This document shows positions 8,450-18,517 of a stretch of 64,000 nucleotides of DNA, piece after piece. The DNA comes from Nonlabens sp. Ci31. Its GTDB lineage: Bacteria > Bacteroidota > Bacteroidia > Flavobacteriales > Flavobacteriaceae. Position numbers and translations under genes: made by a program. The DNA lies in contig NZ_CP043633.1 of the NCBI RefSeq assembly GCF_012974865.1, positions 1,302,001-1,366,000 of the forward strand. The letters are read 5' to 3'. Below the pieces are notes generated by a model. It was not told the DNA's origin. It searched no databases and was given only the letters and a program-made list of their open reading frames with translations. Every line of letters starts with the position of its first letter. Positions within the stretch are counted from its first letter, which is position 1.

Positions 8450-10249
8450 ATGAAGAATATACGTAATTTTTGTATCATCGCACATATTGATCACGGCAAG
8501 AGCACACTGGCAGACAGGCTGTTAGATGCTACGCACACGGTTACAAAGCGGGAATCTCAAGCGCAGTTGCTGGACAGTATGGATCTAGAAAGAGAACGCG
8601 GGATAACGATAAAATCGCACGCGATTCAAATGGATTATACGGCTCCAGATGGGGAACAATATATTTTAAATTTGATTGATACCCCTGGACATGTTGACTT
8701 TTCTTATGAGGTATCGCGTTCCATAGCCGCTTGCGAAGGTGCCTTACTTATCGTTGATGCGGCACAAAGTATACAAGCACAAACCATTTCTAATCTTTAC
8801 CTCGCTTTAGAAAACAACTTGGAAATTATTCCTGTGCTTAATAAAATAGACCTTCCTAGTGCCAATCCAGAAGAAGTAACAGACGATATCGTAGATTTAT
8901 TAGGTTGTGATCCTAGTGATGTTATTCCTGCCAGTGCTAAAACAGGACAAGGAATTCAAGAAATTTTAGATGCTATTATAGCAAAAATTCCTGCTCCTAA
9001 AGGGAATCCAGATGAACCGCTACAAGCGCTCGTTTTTGACTCCCAGTACAACCAGTTCCGTGGAGTGGAGACTATTTTTAGAGTGATCAATGGCTCTATA
9101 AAAAAAGGACAGCACATTAAGTTTGTCGCTACAGGAGAAAGCTATTATGCTGATGAGGTGGGGACTTTAAAACTCACTCAAGTTGCTAAAAAAGAAATAA
9201 AAACTGGCGATGTAGGCTATCTTATTACCGGTATCAAAGAAGCCAAAGAAGTAAAAGTAGGTGATACGATTACAGACCATGCAAATCCAACTACAAATCC
9301 TATAGGTGGATTTGAAAATGTAAAGCCTATGGTCTTTGCTGGTATTTATCCAGTAGATACTGAGGATTATGAAGATTTGAGATCCAGTATGGAAAAACTC
9401 CAACTCAATGACGCATCTTTAGTTTTTGCAGCAGAAAGTAGTGCAGCTTTAGGTTTTGGATTCCGTTGTGGGTTCTTAGGTATGTTGCACTTAGAAATTA
9501 TCCAAGAGCGACTGGAACGCGAATTTGACATGACCGTTATTACCACAGTTCCTAACGTGTCTTATCATGCCTATACGCATAAGAATCCAGAGGAGATCCT
9601 TATTGTAAATAACCCAACAGATCTTCCAGATCCTTCTAGTTTGAATAGAGTAGAAGAGCCTTATATCAAAGCTACCATCATAACAAAAGCTGATTTTGTG
9701 GGTAATGTGATGTCGTTATGTATCGAGAAACGAGGTATAGTGACCAATCAGACGTATTTAACCACAGAGCGTGTAGAATTGACTTTTGACATGCCACTTG
9801 CAGAAATCGTTTTTGATTTTTATGACAGGTTGAAGACCGTTTCTAAAGGTTATGCCTCTTTTGATTACGCACCTATCGGGATGCGAGAATCAAAATTAGT
9901 ACGAGTAGATATTTTATTAAACGCACAGACTGTTGATGCCTTGAGTGCATTGATTCACGCTGATAATGCTTATAACATCGGTAAAAAGATGGTAGAAAAG
10001 CTGCGTGAATTGATTCCGAGACAACAATTTGATATACCGGTACAGGCGGCGATAGGAGCAAAAATAATTGCTCGTGAAACGATCAAAGCTTTACGTAAAG
10101 ATGTAACAGCAAAATGTTATGGTGGAGACATCTCTCGTAAGCGTAAGCTTCTTGAAAAGCAAAAGAAAGGAAAGAAACGCATGCGTCAGGTGGGTAATGT
10201 AGAAATTCCACAACAGGCATTTATGGCGGTCTTAAAACTGAACGATTAA
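8450..10249 (+). CDS. lepA: Elongation factor 4 (LepA), ribosome back-translocase GTPase
   Basis: Cytosolic translational GTPase that acts on stalled or wrongly translocated ribosomes. The 599-residue protein shows the G1 motif AHIDHGKST, the effector region RERGITIK, G3 DTPGHVDF and G4 NKIDLP. Domain II and EF-G-like domains follow, and the C-terminal domain ends with the typical lysine-rich stretch [22 protein letters not shown] 8450 preceded by AAGGA is chosen; a longer frame would need a TTG that lies inside the promoter box. It is monocistronic and ends before a shared hairpin terminator. Confidence 0.97.
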   Translation: MKNIRNFCIIAHIDHGKSTLADRLLDATHTVTKRESQAQLLDSMDLERERGITIKSHAIQMDYTAPDGEQYILNLIDTPGHVDFSYEVSRSIAACEGALLIVDAAQSIQAQTISNLYLALENNLEIIPVLNKIDLPSANPEEVTDDIVDLLGCDPSDVIPASAKTGQGIQEILDAIIAKIPAPKGNPDEPLQALVFDSQYNQFRGVETIFRVINGSIKKGQHIKFVATGESYYADEVGTLKLTQVAKKEIKTGDVGYLITGIKEAKEVKVGDTITDHANPTTNPIGGFENVKPMVFAGIYPVDTEDYEDLRSSMEKLQLNDASLVFAAESSAALGFGFRCGFLGMLHLEIIQERLEREFDMTVITTVPNVSYHAYTHKNPEEILIVNNPTDLPDPSSLNRVEEPYIKATIITKADFVGNVMSLCIEKRGIVTNQTYLTTERVELTFDMPLAEIVFDFYDRLKTVSKGYASFDYAPIGMRESKLVRVDILLNAQTVDALSALIHADNAYNIGKKMVEKLRELIPRQQFDIPVQAAIGAKIIARETIKALRKDVTAKCYGGDISRKRKLLEKQKKGKKRMRQVGNVEIPQQAFMAVLKLND

Positions 10250-10314
10250 GTTATAAATAAAATACCGCTTTTTTTGAAGTTTATCCCGCACTTGTAGTCA
10301 TATCAAAGCATATA

Positions 10315-10355
10315 AACAACAAAGCCCCATCGATACGATGAGGCTTTGTTGTTTT
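10315..10355. terminator. Bidirectional terminator between lepA and the antiporter gene
   Basis: A 12-bp perfect stem AACAACAAAGCC/GGCTTTGTTGTT encloses a further stem CATCG/CGATG. It serves the two convergent genes. Confidence 0.85.
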
Positions 10356-10370
10356 GGTGAGTAGAATGTT

Positions 10371-12221
10371 TTAGGAGGATTCTTTATCCATAATTACTTC
10401 TCCAGTTTCTTTTTCTATTATTTCTTTCCCGAGGTAAGCAAGCACACTGCCTTCTTCAATCTCTAAATCGAGCGCCATGGATGGGATGATATCGATCTTA
10501 TTATCGTTTCTTACAAATAGTGGGATGATATCATTATCGGTCTTTGTAATTTCTATAAGTCCTTTAAAATGATCTTGAGATTTGATGGCCATCTCATGAA
10601 TTTTACCGTGATATCGAGCCACCTCCATCATGTTTACATAATCATCTGTTGCAGAAAATAAACCAGCATCAGAGTTTTTATTAGGGTTGTTGATTTCGGT
10701 AGAGTGCACTAATCGGTAAGCTCCATTCTCACCAAAACGCTCGCTGAAACGTTCCAAAGCATAGTCATTAATTTGTGAATTACCAGTAAGCGCTAATAAA
10801 AAGCCTATGTTGTTAAATTCAATATCATCAGATATGGAGTCCGAATAAATGTCTGCTGTTATAGCGTCTAGTCCTTGTTCTTTTGCAACACGTATATTGT
10901 TCGCATTGGTATCTACTAAAACCACACTACGCCCATGATCCTTTAGGTAAGAAGCAATAATTCTAGAGAATTTTGAGGCCCCTACGATCATGATACCGTT
11001 AGATTTCTCAAGAAATACACCTACCATTTTTGCAAACAGTCGTGCCGTAGTAGCATTGAGCAATACCGTACCTAGTACGATCATAAAAACTAGCGGGGTG
11101 ATGTATTCTGCTCCTTCAACGCCTTGAGATACCAGTTTAGAACCGAATAATGAGGCGATACCAGCAGCAACAATACCACGTGGTCCTACCCAAGAAATAA
11201 ACAGTTTTTCGTTGGTTTGCAAACCGCTATTGGTAGAACTAGCAAACACACCTAATGGCCTAATGACAAATGCTATGATGGCAAATAGAACAGCAGTTTC
11301 CCATCTATAGATCAAGTAGAGATCTTCCATGTTGATGTTTGCAGACAGCAATATAAAGAGTATAGAGATAAGCAATACACTCAGTGATTCTTTAAAGTAA
11401 AGCAATTCTTTAAGGTTGGGTAAATTCATATTACCCATTACCATTCCCATCACTACAACAGCAAGTAACCCAGATTCATGTGCAAAAGCATCACTCAATA
11501 CAAAAACTCCTAGCACTGCTGCTAGAGTAAAGACATTCAATAAATAATGAGGAATGAGTTTCTTTTTAATAGAAAATACCAGGGCATGTGCAAAAGAAAA
11601 ACCAAAAGTAAAACCGAATAAAACGATCTTACCAAATTCTTCTAAAGCTACTAAGGTGAATTCGCCACCAGCACCAGCACTAATAAACTCAAAAACCAAT
11701 ACAGCAAACAACGCACCTATAGGATCTATAAGAATCCCTTCCCATTTCAAGATAGAACTCAGGTCTTTTTTAAGAGGAATATTTCTAAGGATAGGAGTGA
11801 TTACAGTAGGTCCAGTTACAATAATAAGGGCAGAGAAAAGCAAAGAGATTTTCCAGCTCAATCCAAAAATATAATGTGCTGACACACCACCACCTATAAA
11901 AGTGATCAGCACAGCAATAGAGATTAACTTACCTATTACAGGTCCTGTATTTAGTATTTCGGCGCGCTTTAGAGTTAGTCCGCCTTCAAATAATATGATA
12001 CTGATCGCCAGTGAAACAAAATAAAATAAGCTGTCTCCCGGAAACAAGCCTTTCTCTCCATTCCATATGGGTTCTATAATTTTAGCGTCCATATATAAGG
12101 TAGCTATAGGGCCGACAAGTAAACCTATAATAATAAGTGGAAGAATAGCAGGGATCTTAAGCCTCCATGCCATCCACTGTGCCAGTATTCCTAATATGAT
12201 AATTCCTGCTAATTCTAGCAT
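10371..12221 (-). CDS. CPA-type cation:proton antiporter with RCK (TrkA-N) domain
   Basis: Inner-membrane sodium or potassium/proton antiporter of 616 residues. The first 400 residues hold about 12 membrane segments typical of the Na_H_Exchanger fold (for example IIGLLVGP and WVGPRGIVAAGIASLFG). A cytosolic TrkA-N nucleotide-binding module follows (IMIVGASKFSRIIASYLKDH, then VLVDTN), and the C-terminal 70 residues look like a TrkA-C domain. This layout suggests gating by NAD(H) or another nucleotide. The ion cannot be read from sequence. It is divergent from the universal stress gene, and a palindrome copy lies between them. Confidence 0.9.
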   Translation of the reverse strand: MLELAGIIILGILAQWMAWRLKIPAILPLIIIGLLVGPIATLYMDAKIIEPIWNGEKGLFPGDSLFYFVSLAISIILFEGGLTLKRAEILNTGPVIGKLISIAVLITFIGGGVSAHYIFGLSWKISLLFSALIIVTGPTVITPILRNIPLKKDLSSILKWEGILIDPIGALFAVLVFEFISAGAGGEFTLVALEEFGKIVLFGFTFGFSFAHALVFSIKKKLIPHYLLNVFTLAAVLGVFVLSDAFAHESGLLAVVVMGMVMGNMNLPNLKELLYFKESLSVLLISILFILLSANINMEDLYLIYRWETAVLFAIIAFVIRPLGVFASSTNSGLQTNEKLFISWVGPRGIVAAGIASLFGSKLVSQGVEGAEYITPLVFMIVLGTVLLNATTARLFAKMVGVFLEKSNGIMIVGASKFSRIIASYLKDHGRSVVLVDTNANNIRVAKEQGLDAITADIYSDSISDDIEFNNIGFLLALTGNSQINDYALERFSERFGENGAYRLVHSTEINNPNKNSDAGLFSATDDYVNMMEVARYHGKIHEMAIKSQDHFKGLIEITKTDNDIIPLFVRNDNKIDIIPSMALDLEIEEGSVLAYLGKEIIEKETGEVIMDKESS

Positions 12222-12274
12222 ATTTTAATTTTTGGGGAAAATTACGACCTTTTTTACAGGTATTATAGTTGTTC

Positions 12275-12290
12275 CGCTTTCGCGAAAGCG
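12275..12290. repeat. Iterated palindrome, copy 3
   Basis: Perfect 16-bp copy in the divergent spacer between the antiporter and the universal stress gene, one of three non-coding copies. Confidence 0.9.
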
Positions 12291-12341
12291 AAACACGCAA
12301 TAATTAACCCTATATTTATGATTTTTAACAAATATTAAGCG

Positions 12342-13190
12342 TTGAGTGATCCCTCATTTAAAAACATAGCGATAGGAATCGCATTTTCCCCTACTTTAGA
12401 AGCAAACGTAAGTGAAGCCGCTAGACTAAGTTGTATGTTGGGAGCAAAATTATTACTTATTCACGTAGGTAAAGGAAGCCCAGAAAAAATACAGATCATT
12501 GATCAATTTATAGGAAATTGTAATCAATCGCAATTATCCTACGAGCTCCTCTTTAAAGAAGGAGAGCCGGTGGAAGTTATTTTACAAGCGGTTCAAGAAT
12601 ATCGTATAGACTTACTTTTATTAGGAGCATTAAAACAGGAGAAATTTGTAAAATTTTATTTAGGTTCTATCGCTCGTAAAATTACTAGAAAAGCTACTTG
12701 CTCCGTACTTCTAATTACCAATCCTAGTGTGGTTAGAAAAGCTTGTAAGCACTTAGTCGTTAACGGTTTAAAAGATGCGCATACGGAGCGCACCATAGAA
12801 ACTGCTTTTTATGTAGCTCACAGTCTAGGCAGCAATCAACTCACTATTGTAGAAGAAATTGATCAACAAAAAATATCTATTAAAATTGATGATGATCAAA
12901 GTTTGCGCAAAGCAAACCTGCTTAAAGAAAAGTTAAAAAGGCAGGAAGAATCAAGAGTGCGAGGGATTTTAAGCGATATTCCTGAAGAACAGAAGAAAGC
13001 TATTCATATAGAAACACAAGCTATTTTTGGAAAACGAGGTTATTCTATAGGCCATTACGCACAAATAGCACGTGCTGACCTTCTGGTTATGAACGGACCT
13101 AAGAAATCTACTTTTTTAAACAGATTTTTTCCACATGATCTGGAATATATTTTAAAAGAATTACCTACTGATGTACTCATAGTTAGATGA
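12342..13190 (+). CDS. Universal stress protein, two UspA domains
   Basis: Cytosolic nucleotide-binding stress protein (282 residues) made of two UspA-like halves. The first half (1-130) begins FKNIAIGIAFSPTLEANV and ends with the UspA phosphate-loop pattern (LGSIARKITRKATCSVLLI). The second half is more divergent but ends similarly (FFPHDLEYILKELPTDVLIV). The start is a TTG, since no in-frame ATG occurs before residue 32 and the family N-terminus needs the earlier start. Its stop overlaps the ATG of the SulP gene (ATGA), so the two are translationally coupled, which suggests stress-linked control of anion transport. Confidence 0.85.
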   Translation: MSDPSFKNIAIGIAFSPTLEANVSEAARLSCMLGAKLLLIHVGKGSPEKIQIIDQFIGNCNQSQLSYELLFKEGEPVEVILQAVQEYRIDLLLLGALKQEKFVKFYLGSIARKITRKATCSVLLITNPSVVRKACKHLVVNGLKDAHTERTIETAFYVAHSLGSNQLTIVEEIDQQKISIKIDDDQSLRKANLLKEKLKRQEESRVRGILSDIPEEQKKAIHIETQAIFGKRGYSIGHYAQIARADLLVMNGPKKSTFLNRFFPHDLEYILKELPTDVLIVR

Positions 13191-15403
13191 CAAAGAAGAA
13201 AACAGACATTAAAGGATTTTTTAAGGCATTGCCCAAAAACATTTTTAGTGGTTTTGTTGTAAGTCTTATAGCCTTGCCCTTAGGTTTAGGGCTCGCTATG
13301 GCTAGTGATGCGCCACCTATTTCGGGTGTCATTGCAGCGGTGGTGGGAGGTGTTTTAGTCTCTATTTTAGGAGGAAGCCACGTCACTATTTCTGGACCTG
13401 GAAACGGACTGGTAGGAGTTATTTTAGTCGCTGTGGCGACTTTAGGATTAAATGGAACTTATGCAGCAATCATATGTTCTGGAATATTGCTTACCCTATT
13501 GGGATTTTTAAGAATGGGTAAATTGGCAGATTTCTTTCCGTCCAGCGCTATTCAAGGAATGCTTGCGGCAATAGGCCTTATTATTCTGGGCAAACAGTTC
13601 CATATCATGATGGGGAATCAAATACAACTAGACGGCAGTGTGGATTATTTACTCGCGATTCCTTCTACTGTAATAGGTGCTTTTTCTTATGATCATTCTG
13701 GTTTTACCTATGCGGCCATCGCAGGTATTTTAGCATTGGGTATTATGATTTTTTACCCTAAAATACGCAACAAATACTTTCACCTCATTCCAGCACCCAT
13801 GTGGATTGTACTGCTCTCTATAGGGTTCAGCTATTTTTATGAATTGGTATTGCAGCAACCTCACCCCGTAGATCCTGCATATATGATTGCAGATATTCCT
13901 ACCGGAGCTCAAATTATTTCTGATATTCCTACTCCAGATTTTGATCTTTTGGGATCTTTTGGCTTTTGGGGCAGTGTGCTCGCAATTACTTTGATCGCTA
14001 GTATAGAGTCTTTGTTAAGTATCAAGGCAGTAGATCAATTAGATCCTGAAAAAAGACGCTCTAATGTAAATCGAGACTTAAAAGCATTAGGTCTTGCAAC
14101 TATAGGAAGCGGATTTTTAGGTGGTCTTAATGTAGTTACGGTAATTGCCCGCAGTTCGGTAAATGTAAATAATGGCGGTAGTAACCGCTCTTCCAACTTT
14201 GCCCATGCTACTTTTTTAGTGATTTTTATATTGCTTTTTAGTACCCAACTCACTCGTATTCCGTTGCCGGCATTGATGGCCATCCTGGTTTATACCGGTT
14301 ATAACCTGGCCTCACCAAGAAATGTAGCTAAGATTTTTAGGATAGGTAAAGAGCAGCTCCTTATTTTTTCTACCACTTTACTAGTCACCCTATTTGTCGG
14401 GTTGATTTCTGGGATTTTGGCAGGTGTATTGATGACATTTATCATTCACGTGATTATTAATAAAGATTTAGAGCTTTTTATCAAAAATTGGAGCAAGCCT
14501 AATGTATTGATGTTTAAAGAAAAGCGAGGTGGTCTACATTATTATATCAATGTAAAACACTATTGTACTTTTCTAAACTTCTATAAGCTCAAAGAAAAAT
14601 TAAATGCTATTCCAGAAAGTGAAGATGTTGTGGTAGACTTTTCCCTCTGTGAGTTTGTCGATCATACCGTGATGGAAAATTTGAGTGCTTATCAAGATGT
14701 CTTTCACAAACGAGGTGGGCACCTGGAGTTGATAGGCTTAGATCTTCACGGCACAGAATCAGAGCATCCTTTTGCTCTAAGGAGGTTGATCCCAGGAATT
14801 CCATTCCTTACCGATAACCTAACTAAAAGACAGACCAGACTTCAAGATATTGCTGATGATTATAAATTGAATTACGAGGCCGACGTAAAAGAAGATACAG
14901 AGGTGCTGGATGGTTTTAGATACTTTAGAACCAAGCGTATTGAAAAAATATACAACAGGTTATTCAATAAAGATGCTTCTTTTGCTGTTTTTGACATTCA
15001 TTACTCTGAGGGAGAATTTATTGCCAAAGAAGACGTGCGTACCACCATGCTTCATATAAAATTTGATCATCAGATTCCAGAATTTACCTTAGACAGTGAA
15101 GGTTTCCTTGAGCGCGTTTATGCTATAGCTGGTTATAACGATATCCCAATAGATAATCATTCTGATTTTTCTAAGCGCTTCTATTTGTTAGGAGATGATC
15201 CCAAATTGGTTCAAGATTATTTTACCGATGACCTGGTGCGATTTTTTGAAAGCAATACCTATTATCATGTGGAGTCTGACGGCATTTCTTTATTGGTATT
15301 TAAATCGCAGCATACTGCTGGAGTGAAGGAAATCAAACAGCTGTTAGACTTTGGTAAAAGACTCTCCAAAATTGTAGTTAGAGAAGAAGCCTTACAAGCT
15401 TAA
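13187..15403 (+). CDS. SulP family anion transporter with STAS domain and extra C-terminal domain
   Basis: Inner-membrane anion transporter of the SulP family (sulfate, bicarbonate or similar), 738 residues. The first 430 residues hold the membrane core (GFVVSLIALPLGLGLAMASD near the start, and SIESLLSIKAVDQLDP). A STAS domain follows (about 455-560, VVVDFSLCEFVDHTVMENL). A further 170 residues of unknown fold are appended (FRYFRTKRIEKIYNRLF ... FYLLGDDPKLVQDYF), which ordinary SulP proteins lack. The gene overlaps the upstream stress protein gene by 4 bases. Bicarbonate uptake is possible, but the sequence does not decide the substrate. Confidence 0.9.
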   Translation: MTKKKTDIKGFFKALPKNIFSGFVVSLIALPLGLGLAMASDAPPISGVIAAVVGGVLVSILGGSHVTISGPGNGLVGVILVAVATLGLNGTYAAIICSGILLTLLGFLRMGKLADFFPSSAIQGMLAAIGLIILGKQFHIMMGNQIQLDGSVDYLLAIPSTVIGAFSYDHSGFTYAAIAGILALGIMIFYPKIRNKYFHLIPAPMWIVLLSIGFSYFYELVLQQPHPVDPAYMIADIPTGAQIISDIPTPDFDLLGSFGFWGSVLAITLIASIESLLSIKAVDQLDPEKRRSNVNRDLKALGLATIGSGFLGGLNVVTVIARSSVNVNNGGSNRSSNFAHATFLVIFILLFSTQLTRIPLPALMAILVYTGYNLASPRNVAKIFRIGKEQLLIFSTTLLVTLFVGLISGILAGVLMTFIIHVIINKDLELFIKNWSKPNVLMFKEKRGGLHYYINVKHYCTFLNFYKLKEKLNAIPESEDVVVDFSLCEFVDHTVMENLSAYQDVFHKRGGHLELIGLDLHGTESEHPFALRRLIPGIPFLTDNLTKRQTRLQDIADDYKLNYEADVKEDTEVLDGFRYFRTKRIEKIYNRLFNKDASFAVFDIHYSEGEFIAKEDVRTTMLHIKFDHQIPEFTLDSEGFLERVYAIAGYNDIPIDNHSDFSKRFYLLGDDPKLVQDYFTDDLVRFFESNTYYHVESDGISLLVFKSQHTAGVKEIKQLLDFGKRLSKIVVREEALQA

Positions 15404-15478
15404 ACCCACTTATCAAAATAAGTATTAATGTTTAAAGCCATTCTTTTATTAGAGTTGATTTTGTATTTTGCATATCCT

Positions 15479-16333
15479 ATGAAAATACACGCTATAGAAT
15501 CCGGTAATTTTAAGTTGGACGGCGGTGCCATGTTTGGTGTGGTGCCTAAAACTTTATGGACCCGTACTAATCCAGCAGACGCTAACAACATGATTGATAT
15601 GGCAGCACGATGCCTTCTTATCGAGAATGGAGATCGACTGACGCTTATAGATACCGGAATGGGAAATAAGCAGTCAGAGAAGTTTTTTGGCTACTATTAT
15701 ATGGATCACAAATTTGATCTGGACAGCTCATTAAAGGAAAAAGGGTTTTCTAGGGATGATATTACAGACGTATTTTTGACGCACTTGCATTTTGATCATT
15801 GTGGAGGTGTGATTAAGAAAAGTAGCACAGGAGATTTTTTAGAGCCCGCTTTCGCGAAAGCGGTATGCCACACCAACTCCAGTCACTGGAACTGGGCTAC
15901 ACATCCTAACGATAGGGAGAAGGCTAGTTTTTTATCAGAAAACATAAAGCCTATAGAAGAAAATGGGCAGTTGAACTTTATTTCTCAGAACGGTACCTAT
16001 GAGAAACAAAACGAAATGGACTTTGATATTTTATTTGTAGACGGCCATACAGAAAAAATGATGATTCCTCATATTCATATGGGAGATAAGACATTTGTAT
16101 TTATGGCAGATTTGCTTCCTACAGTAGGACACCTGCCATTACCTTATGTGATGGGGTACGATACCAGACCATTATTGACGCTTGGAGAAAAAGAAAAATT
16201 TCTTAATGAGGCGGCAACTAAAGGCTATTACCTTATTTTAGAGCATGACCCTTTTAACGAAATCATCACTGTAAAACACACTGATAAAGGGGTGAGATTA
16301 GACCAAACCTTTACTTTTAAAGACTTATTTTAA
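15479..16333 (+). CDS. MBL-fold metallo-hydrolase
   Basis: Metallo-beta-lactamase fold hydrolase of 284 residues with the two-metal motif THLHFDHCGG and further ligands in FVDGHTEKMM and LEHDP near the C-terminus. The layout is like the AHL-lactonase/quorum-quenching branch of MBL proteins, but the substrate is unknown. ATG 15479 is chosen because the family starts at MKIHAIESG; an upstream ATG would add a hydrophobic 17-residue leader with no clear cleavage site. A palindrome copy at 15847-15862 encodes AFAKA in a surface-like loop. Confidence 0.88.
   Translation: MKIHAIESGNFKLDGGAMFGVVPKTLWTRTNPADANNMIDMAARCLLIENGDRLTLIDTGMGNKQSEKFFGYYYMDHKFDLDSSLKEKGFSRDDITDVFLTHLHFDHCGGVIKKSSTGDFLEPAFAKAVCHTNSSHWNWATHPNDREKASFLSENIKPIEENGQLNFISQNGTYEKQNEMDFDILFVDGHTEKMMIPHIHMGDKTFVFMADLLPTVGHLPLPYVMGYDTRPLLTLGEKEKFLNEAATKGYYLILEHDPFNEIITVKHTDKGVRLDQTFTFKDLF
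15847..15862. repeat. Iterated palindrome, copy 4
   Basis: Perfect 16-bp copy inside the MBL hydrolase gene, read as AFAKA. Confidence 0.9.
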
Positions 16334-16363
16334 AAATTAAATGAACTCAATAATTAATAACAA

Positions 16364-17989
16364 ATGAAGTATTCAAATTTTAAATCGACTTTGTTAACCA
16401 TTGCAGCAGCAGGTTTATTAGCTAGTTGTGGTAGTGGTGGAGCAATAGTCTCGCCACCTATAGGAAATATAGACAGTATACCTTTAAAAACGCAAGCACT
16501 CACGGAGGTGCAGGCAAAAAACTGGAAAGACTATGACCTTGTTACAGATACCATTCCTGGAATGAGTATCGATAAAGCATACACAGAATTGCTCAAAGGT
16601 AAAAAAGGTAAAACCGTGGTAGTAGCGGTAATTGACTCTGGTATTGATATCGAGCACGAAGATCTGGATGGAGTGATCTGGACCAATACGGATGAAATTC
16701 CTAATAACGGGAAAGATGACGATAACAATGGCTATATTGATGATGTTCACGGATGGAACTTTCTAGGAGATATCGTAGATGAAAACCTAGAATACGAGCG
16801 TATCGTAAGAGATAAAGCAAAGCTTCCCGCAGACATAGTTGCCAAAGCACAAAAGGAATATGATCAAAAACTTGAGGAAGCACAACAAGGAAAACAGCAA
16901 TACGAGCAAATTTTACAACAAGTAAATGGAGCAGATAAAGTTATAGTAGCTCATCTAGGTAAAGCCACATATACTCCAACAGAACTAGAAGCAATAAAGT
17001 CTGATGATGAAGCTGTTGTAAACGCAAAAGGGTTACTGGCTTATATTTATTCTCAAGGATTAAAAGATACTAAGGATGCAAAAGAAACTTTAACCAAGAT
17101 CATTGCTGACGCTACAGCGCTTCTTAATGGTGAAAAGTTAAAGACTAATTACCGTATGGACATCCTTAATGACGATCCTTATGTGTGGGACACTCCAGTA
17201 TATGGGAACAATGAATATTCAGGTCCAGATCCAGAAAAAGCAGATGTTTTTCACGGTACCCACGTGGCAGGAATCATCGCTGCAGAGCGCGATAACGGTC
17301 TAGGGGTAAACGGTGTTGCAAATAATGTGGAGATCATGGTGCTAAGAGCTGTTTCTCAAGCAGACGAGTATGACAAAGATATTGCTAAAGCCATACGTTA
17401 TGCTGCAGATAATGGAGCTACAATAATTAATGGAAGTTTTGGAAAATACCACTCCCCAAATGCACAGTGGGTTTGGGACGCGATCAAATATGCCGAATCT
17501 AAAGACGTACTTTTTGTAAATGCCGCGGGTAATGAAGGAATTGATACTGATTTTACTCAGGTATATCCACAAGATCAAGTTCTTGCTGGTGCAGAGATCT
17601 CTGATAATTTTTTAACCGTAGGAGCATTGAATTTTGAATACGGCTCTGGTTTAGTAGCAAATTTTTCAAACTACGGTAAGAGTAGTGTAGATGTATTTGC
17701 TCCTGGAGTTGCTATTTATTCTACATGGATCGATAATGAATACAATAGTATAGGTGGTACTTCTATGGCTTCTCCTGCTGTAGCAGGTGTAGCTGCGGTG
17801 ATTAGATCTCAATATCCTAAACTAACCGCTTCACAAGTAAAGCATGTCATTATGGACAGTGGTTTAACAACCAGTGCCAGAGTGGTGTTAGGTGGTGATG
17901 CAGAAGACACCAAAGCATTTGGTGAAATAACAGTTTCCGGTAAAATGGTCAACTTATATAACGCGTTAATTCTTGCTTCTAGAATATAG
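16364..17989 (+). CDS. S8 family serine peptidase lipoprotein (subtilase)
   Basis: Exported subtilisin-like protease anchored as a lipoprotein: lipobox LLASC at residues 18-22. Catalytic triad: Asp91 in AVIDSGIDIEHEDL, His297 in HGTHVAGI and Ser467 in GGTSMASP; oxyanion Asn390 in NAAGNEG. The Asp-to-His spacing is about 206 residues, far more than in subtilisin, because of an inserted charged helical block (about 140-265). There is no T9SS sorting domain. It lies 30 bases after the MBL gene on the same strand and has its own strong terminator. Confidence 0.93.
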   Translation: MKYSNFKSTLLTIAAAGLLASCGSGGAIVSPPIGNIDSIPLKTQALTEVQAKNWKDYDLVTDTIPGMSIDKAYTELLKGKKGKTVVVAVIDSGIDIEHEDLDGVIWTNTDEIPNNGKDDDNNGYIDDVHGWNFLGDIVDENLEYERIVRDKAKLPADIVAKAQKEYDQKLEEAQQGKQQYEQILQQVNGADKVIVAHLGKATYTPTELEAIKSDDEAVVNAKGLLAYIYSQGLKDTKDAKETLTKIIADATALLNGEKLKTNYRMDILNDDPYVWDTPVYGNNEYSGPDPEKADVFHGTHVAGIIAAERDNGLGVNGVANNVEIMVLRAVSQADEYDKDIAKAIRYAADNGATIINGSFGKYHSPNAQWVWDAIKYAESKDVLFVNAAGNEGIDTDFTQVYPQDQVLAGAEISDNFLTVGALNFEYGSGLVANFSNYGKSSVDVFAPGVAIYSTWIDNEYNSIGGTSMASPAVAGVAAVIRSQYPKLTASQVKHVIMDSGLTTSARVVLGGDAEDTKAFGEITVSGKMVNLYNALILASRI

Positions 17990-18014
17990 TATGATAGTAT
18001 CTTAACAGTATAAA

Positions 18015-18055
18015 ATAGCGGTCCGTTTTAATTCTAAAACGGACCGCTATATTTT
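18015..18055 (+). terminator. Strong Rho-independent terminator
   Basis: A perfect 16-bp stem (ATAGCGGTCCGTTTTA and its complement) with an ATTC loop, followed by ATTTTG, 25 bases after the subtilase stop codon. Confidence 0.9.
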
Positions 18056-18310
18056 GACTAAAAATGTCTTTTTTTTTAAAGGAGAACTAAAACTGATGTT
18101 TTTACGTTAATACAACTGTGAAGTTTCCATTTTTGAGCGCTTGAACAGGTAGAATTTAGTGATAATGGTTTACTTAATTTTATTTGTCGTTTTTAATTAC
18201 CGTTTAAAAAATAAAAAACACCGACGAAATACAGCAAATAAAAATATAATCAACAGATGACACATCTTTTTTGCCGTATTTCATTTTAATTTTTACATTC
18301 GCAACCGACA
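18056..18310. other. AT-rich spacer between terminator and small gene
   Basis: No gene seen. TACATTCG at 18295-18302, a one-mismatch TAnnTTTG box, could be the -7 element of the small gene that starts at 18311. Confidence 0.4.
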
Positions 18311-18517
18311 ATGATGAACATGATATTAACAAATTTTAACTTTTTTTGCGTGATGTTGCTTCAGCGGGTTCCACCGCCGCCAAATGTTCCCGGCAAAAAT
18401 GGTCCCACTCCACCTGGGGATATAGTGCCTTTAGATACTAATATTTGGATTTTATTGATCATAGCAATCGTTATGATAGCCTATGTAACACTGCCTAGAC
18501 TAAAAAAAGCTGCTTAA
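18311..18517 (+). CDS. Small proline-rich membrane protein
   Basis: Not recognised. The 68-residue protein has a hydrophobic N-terminus, a proline/glycine-rich middle (RVPPPPNVPGKNGPTPPG) and a hydrophobic segment near the C-terminus (IWILLIIAIVMIAYV) followed by a basic tail (PRLKKAA). This is the make-up of a small exported or inner-membrane protein with a periplasmic proline-rich stretch. It has a likely promoter box 9 bases upstream and its stop overlaps the end of the convergent ribE. Coding status is likely because the domain order is coherent, but this is inferred. Confidence 0.6.
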   Translation: MMNMILTNFNFFCVMLLQRVPPPPNVPGKNGPTPPGDIVPLDTNIWILLIIAIVMIAYVTLPRLKKAA

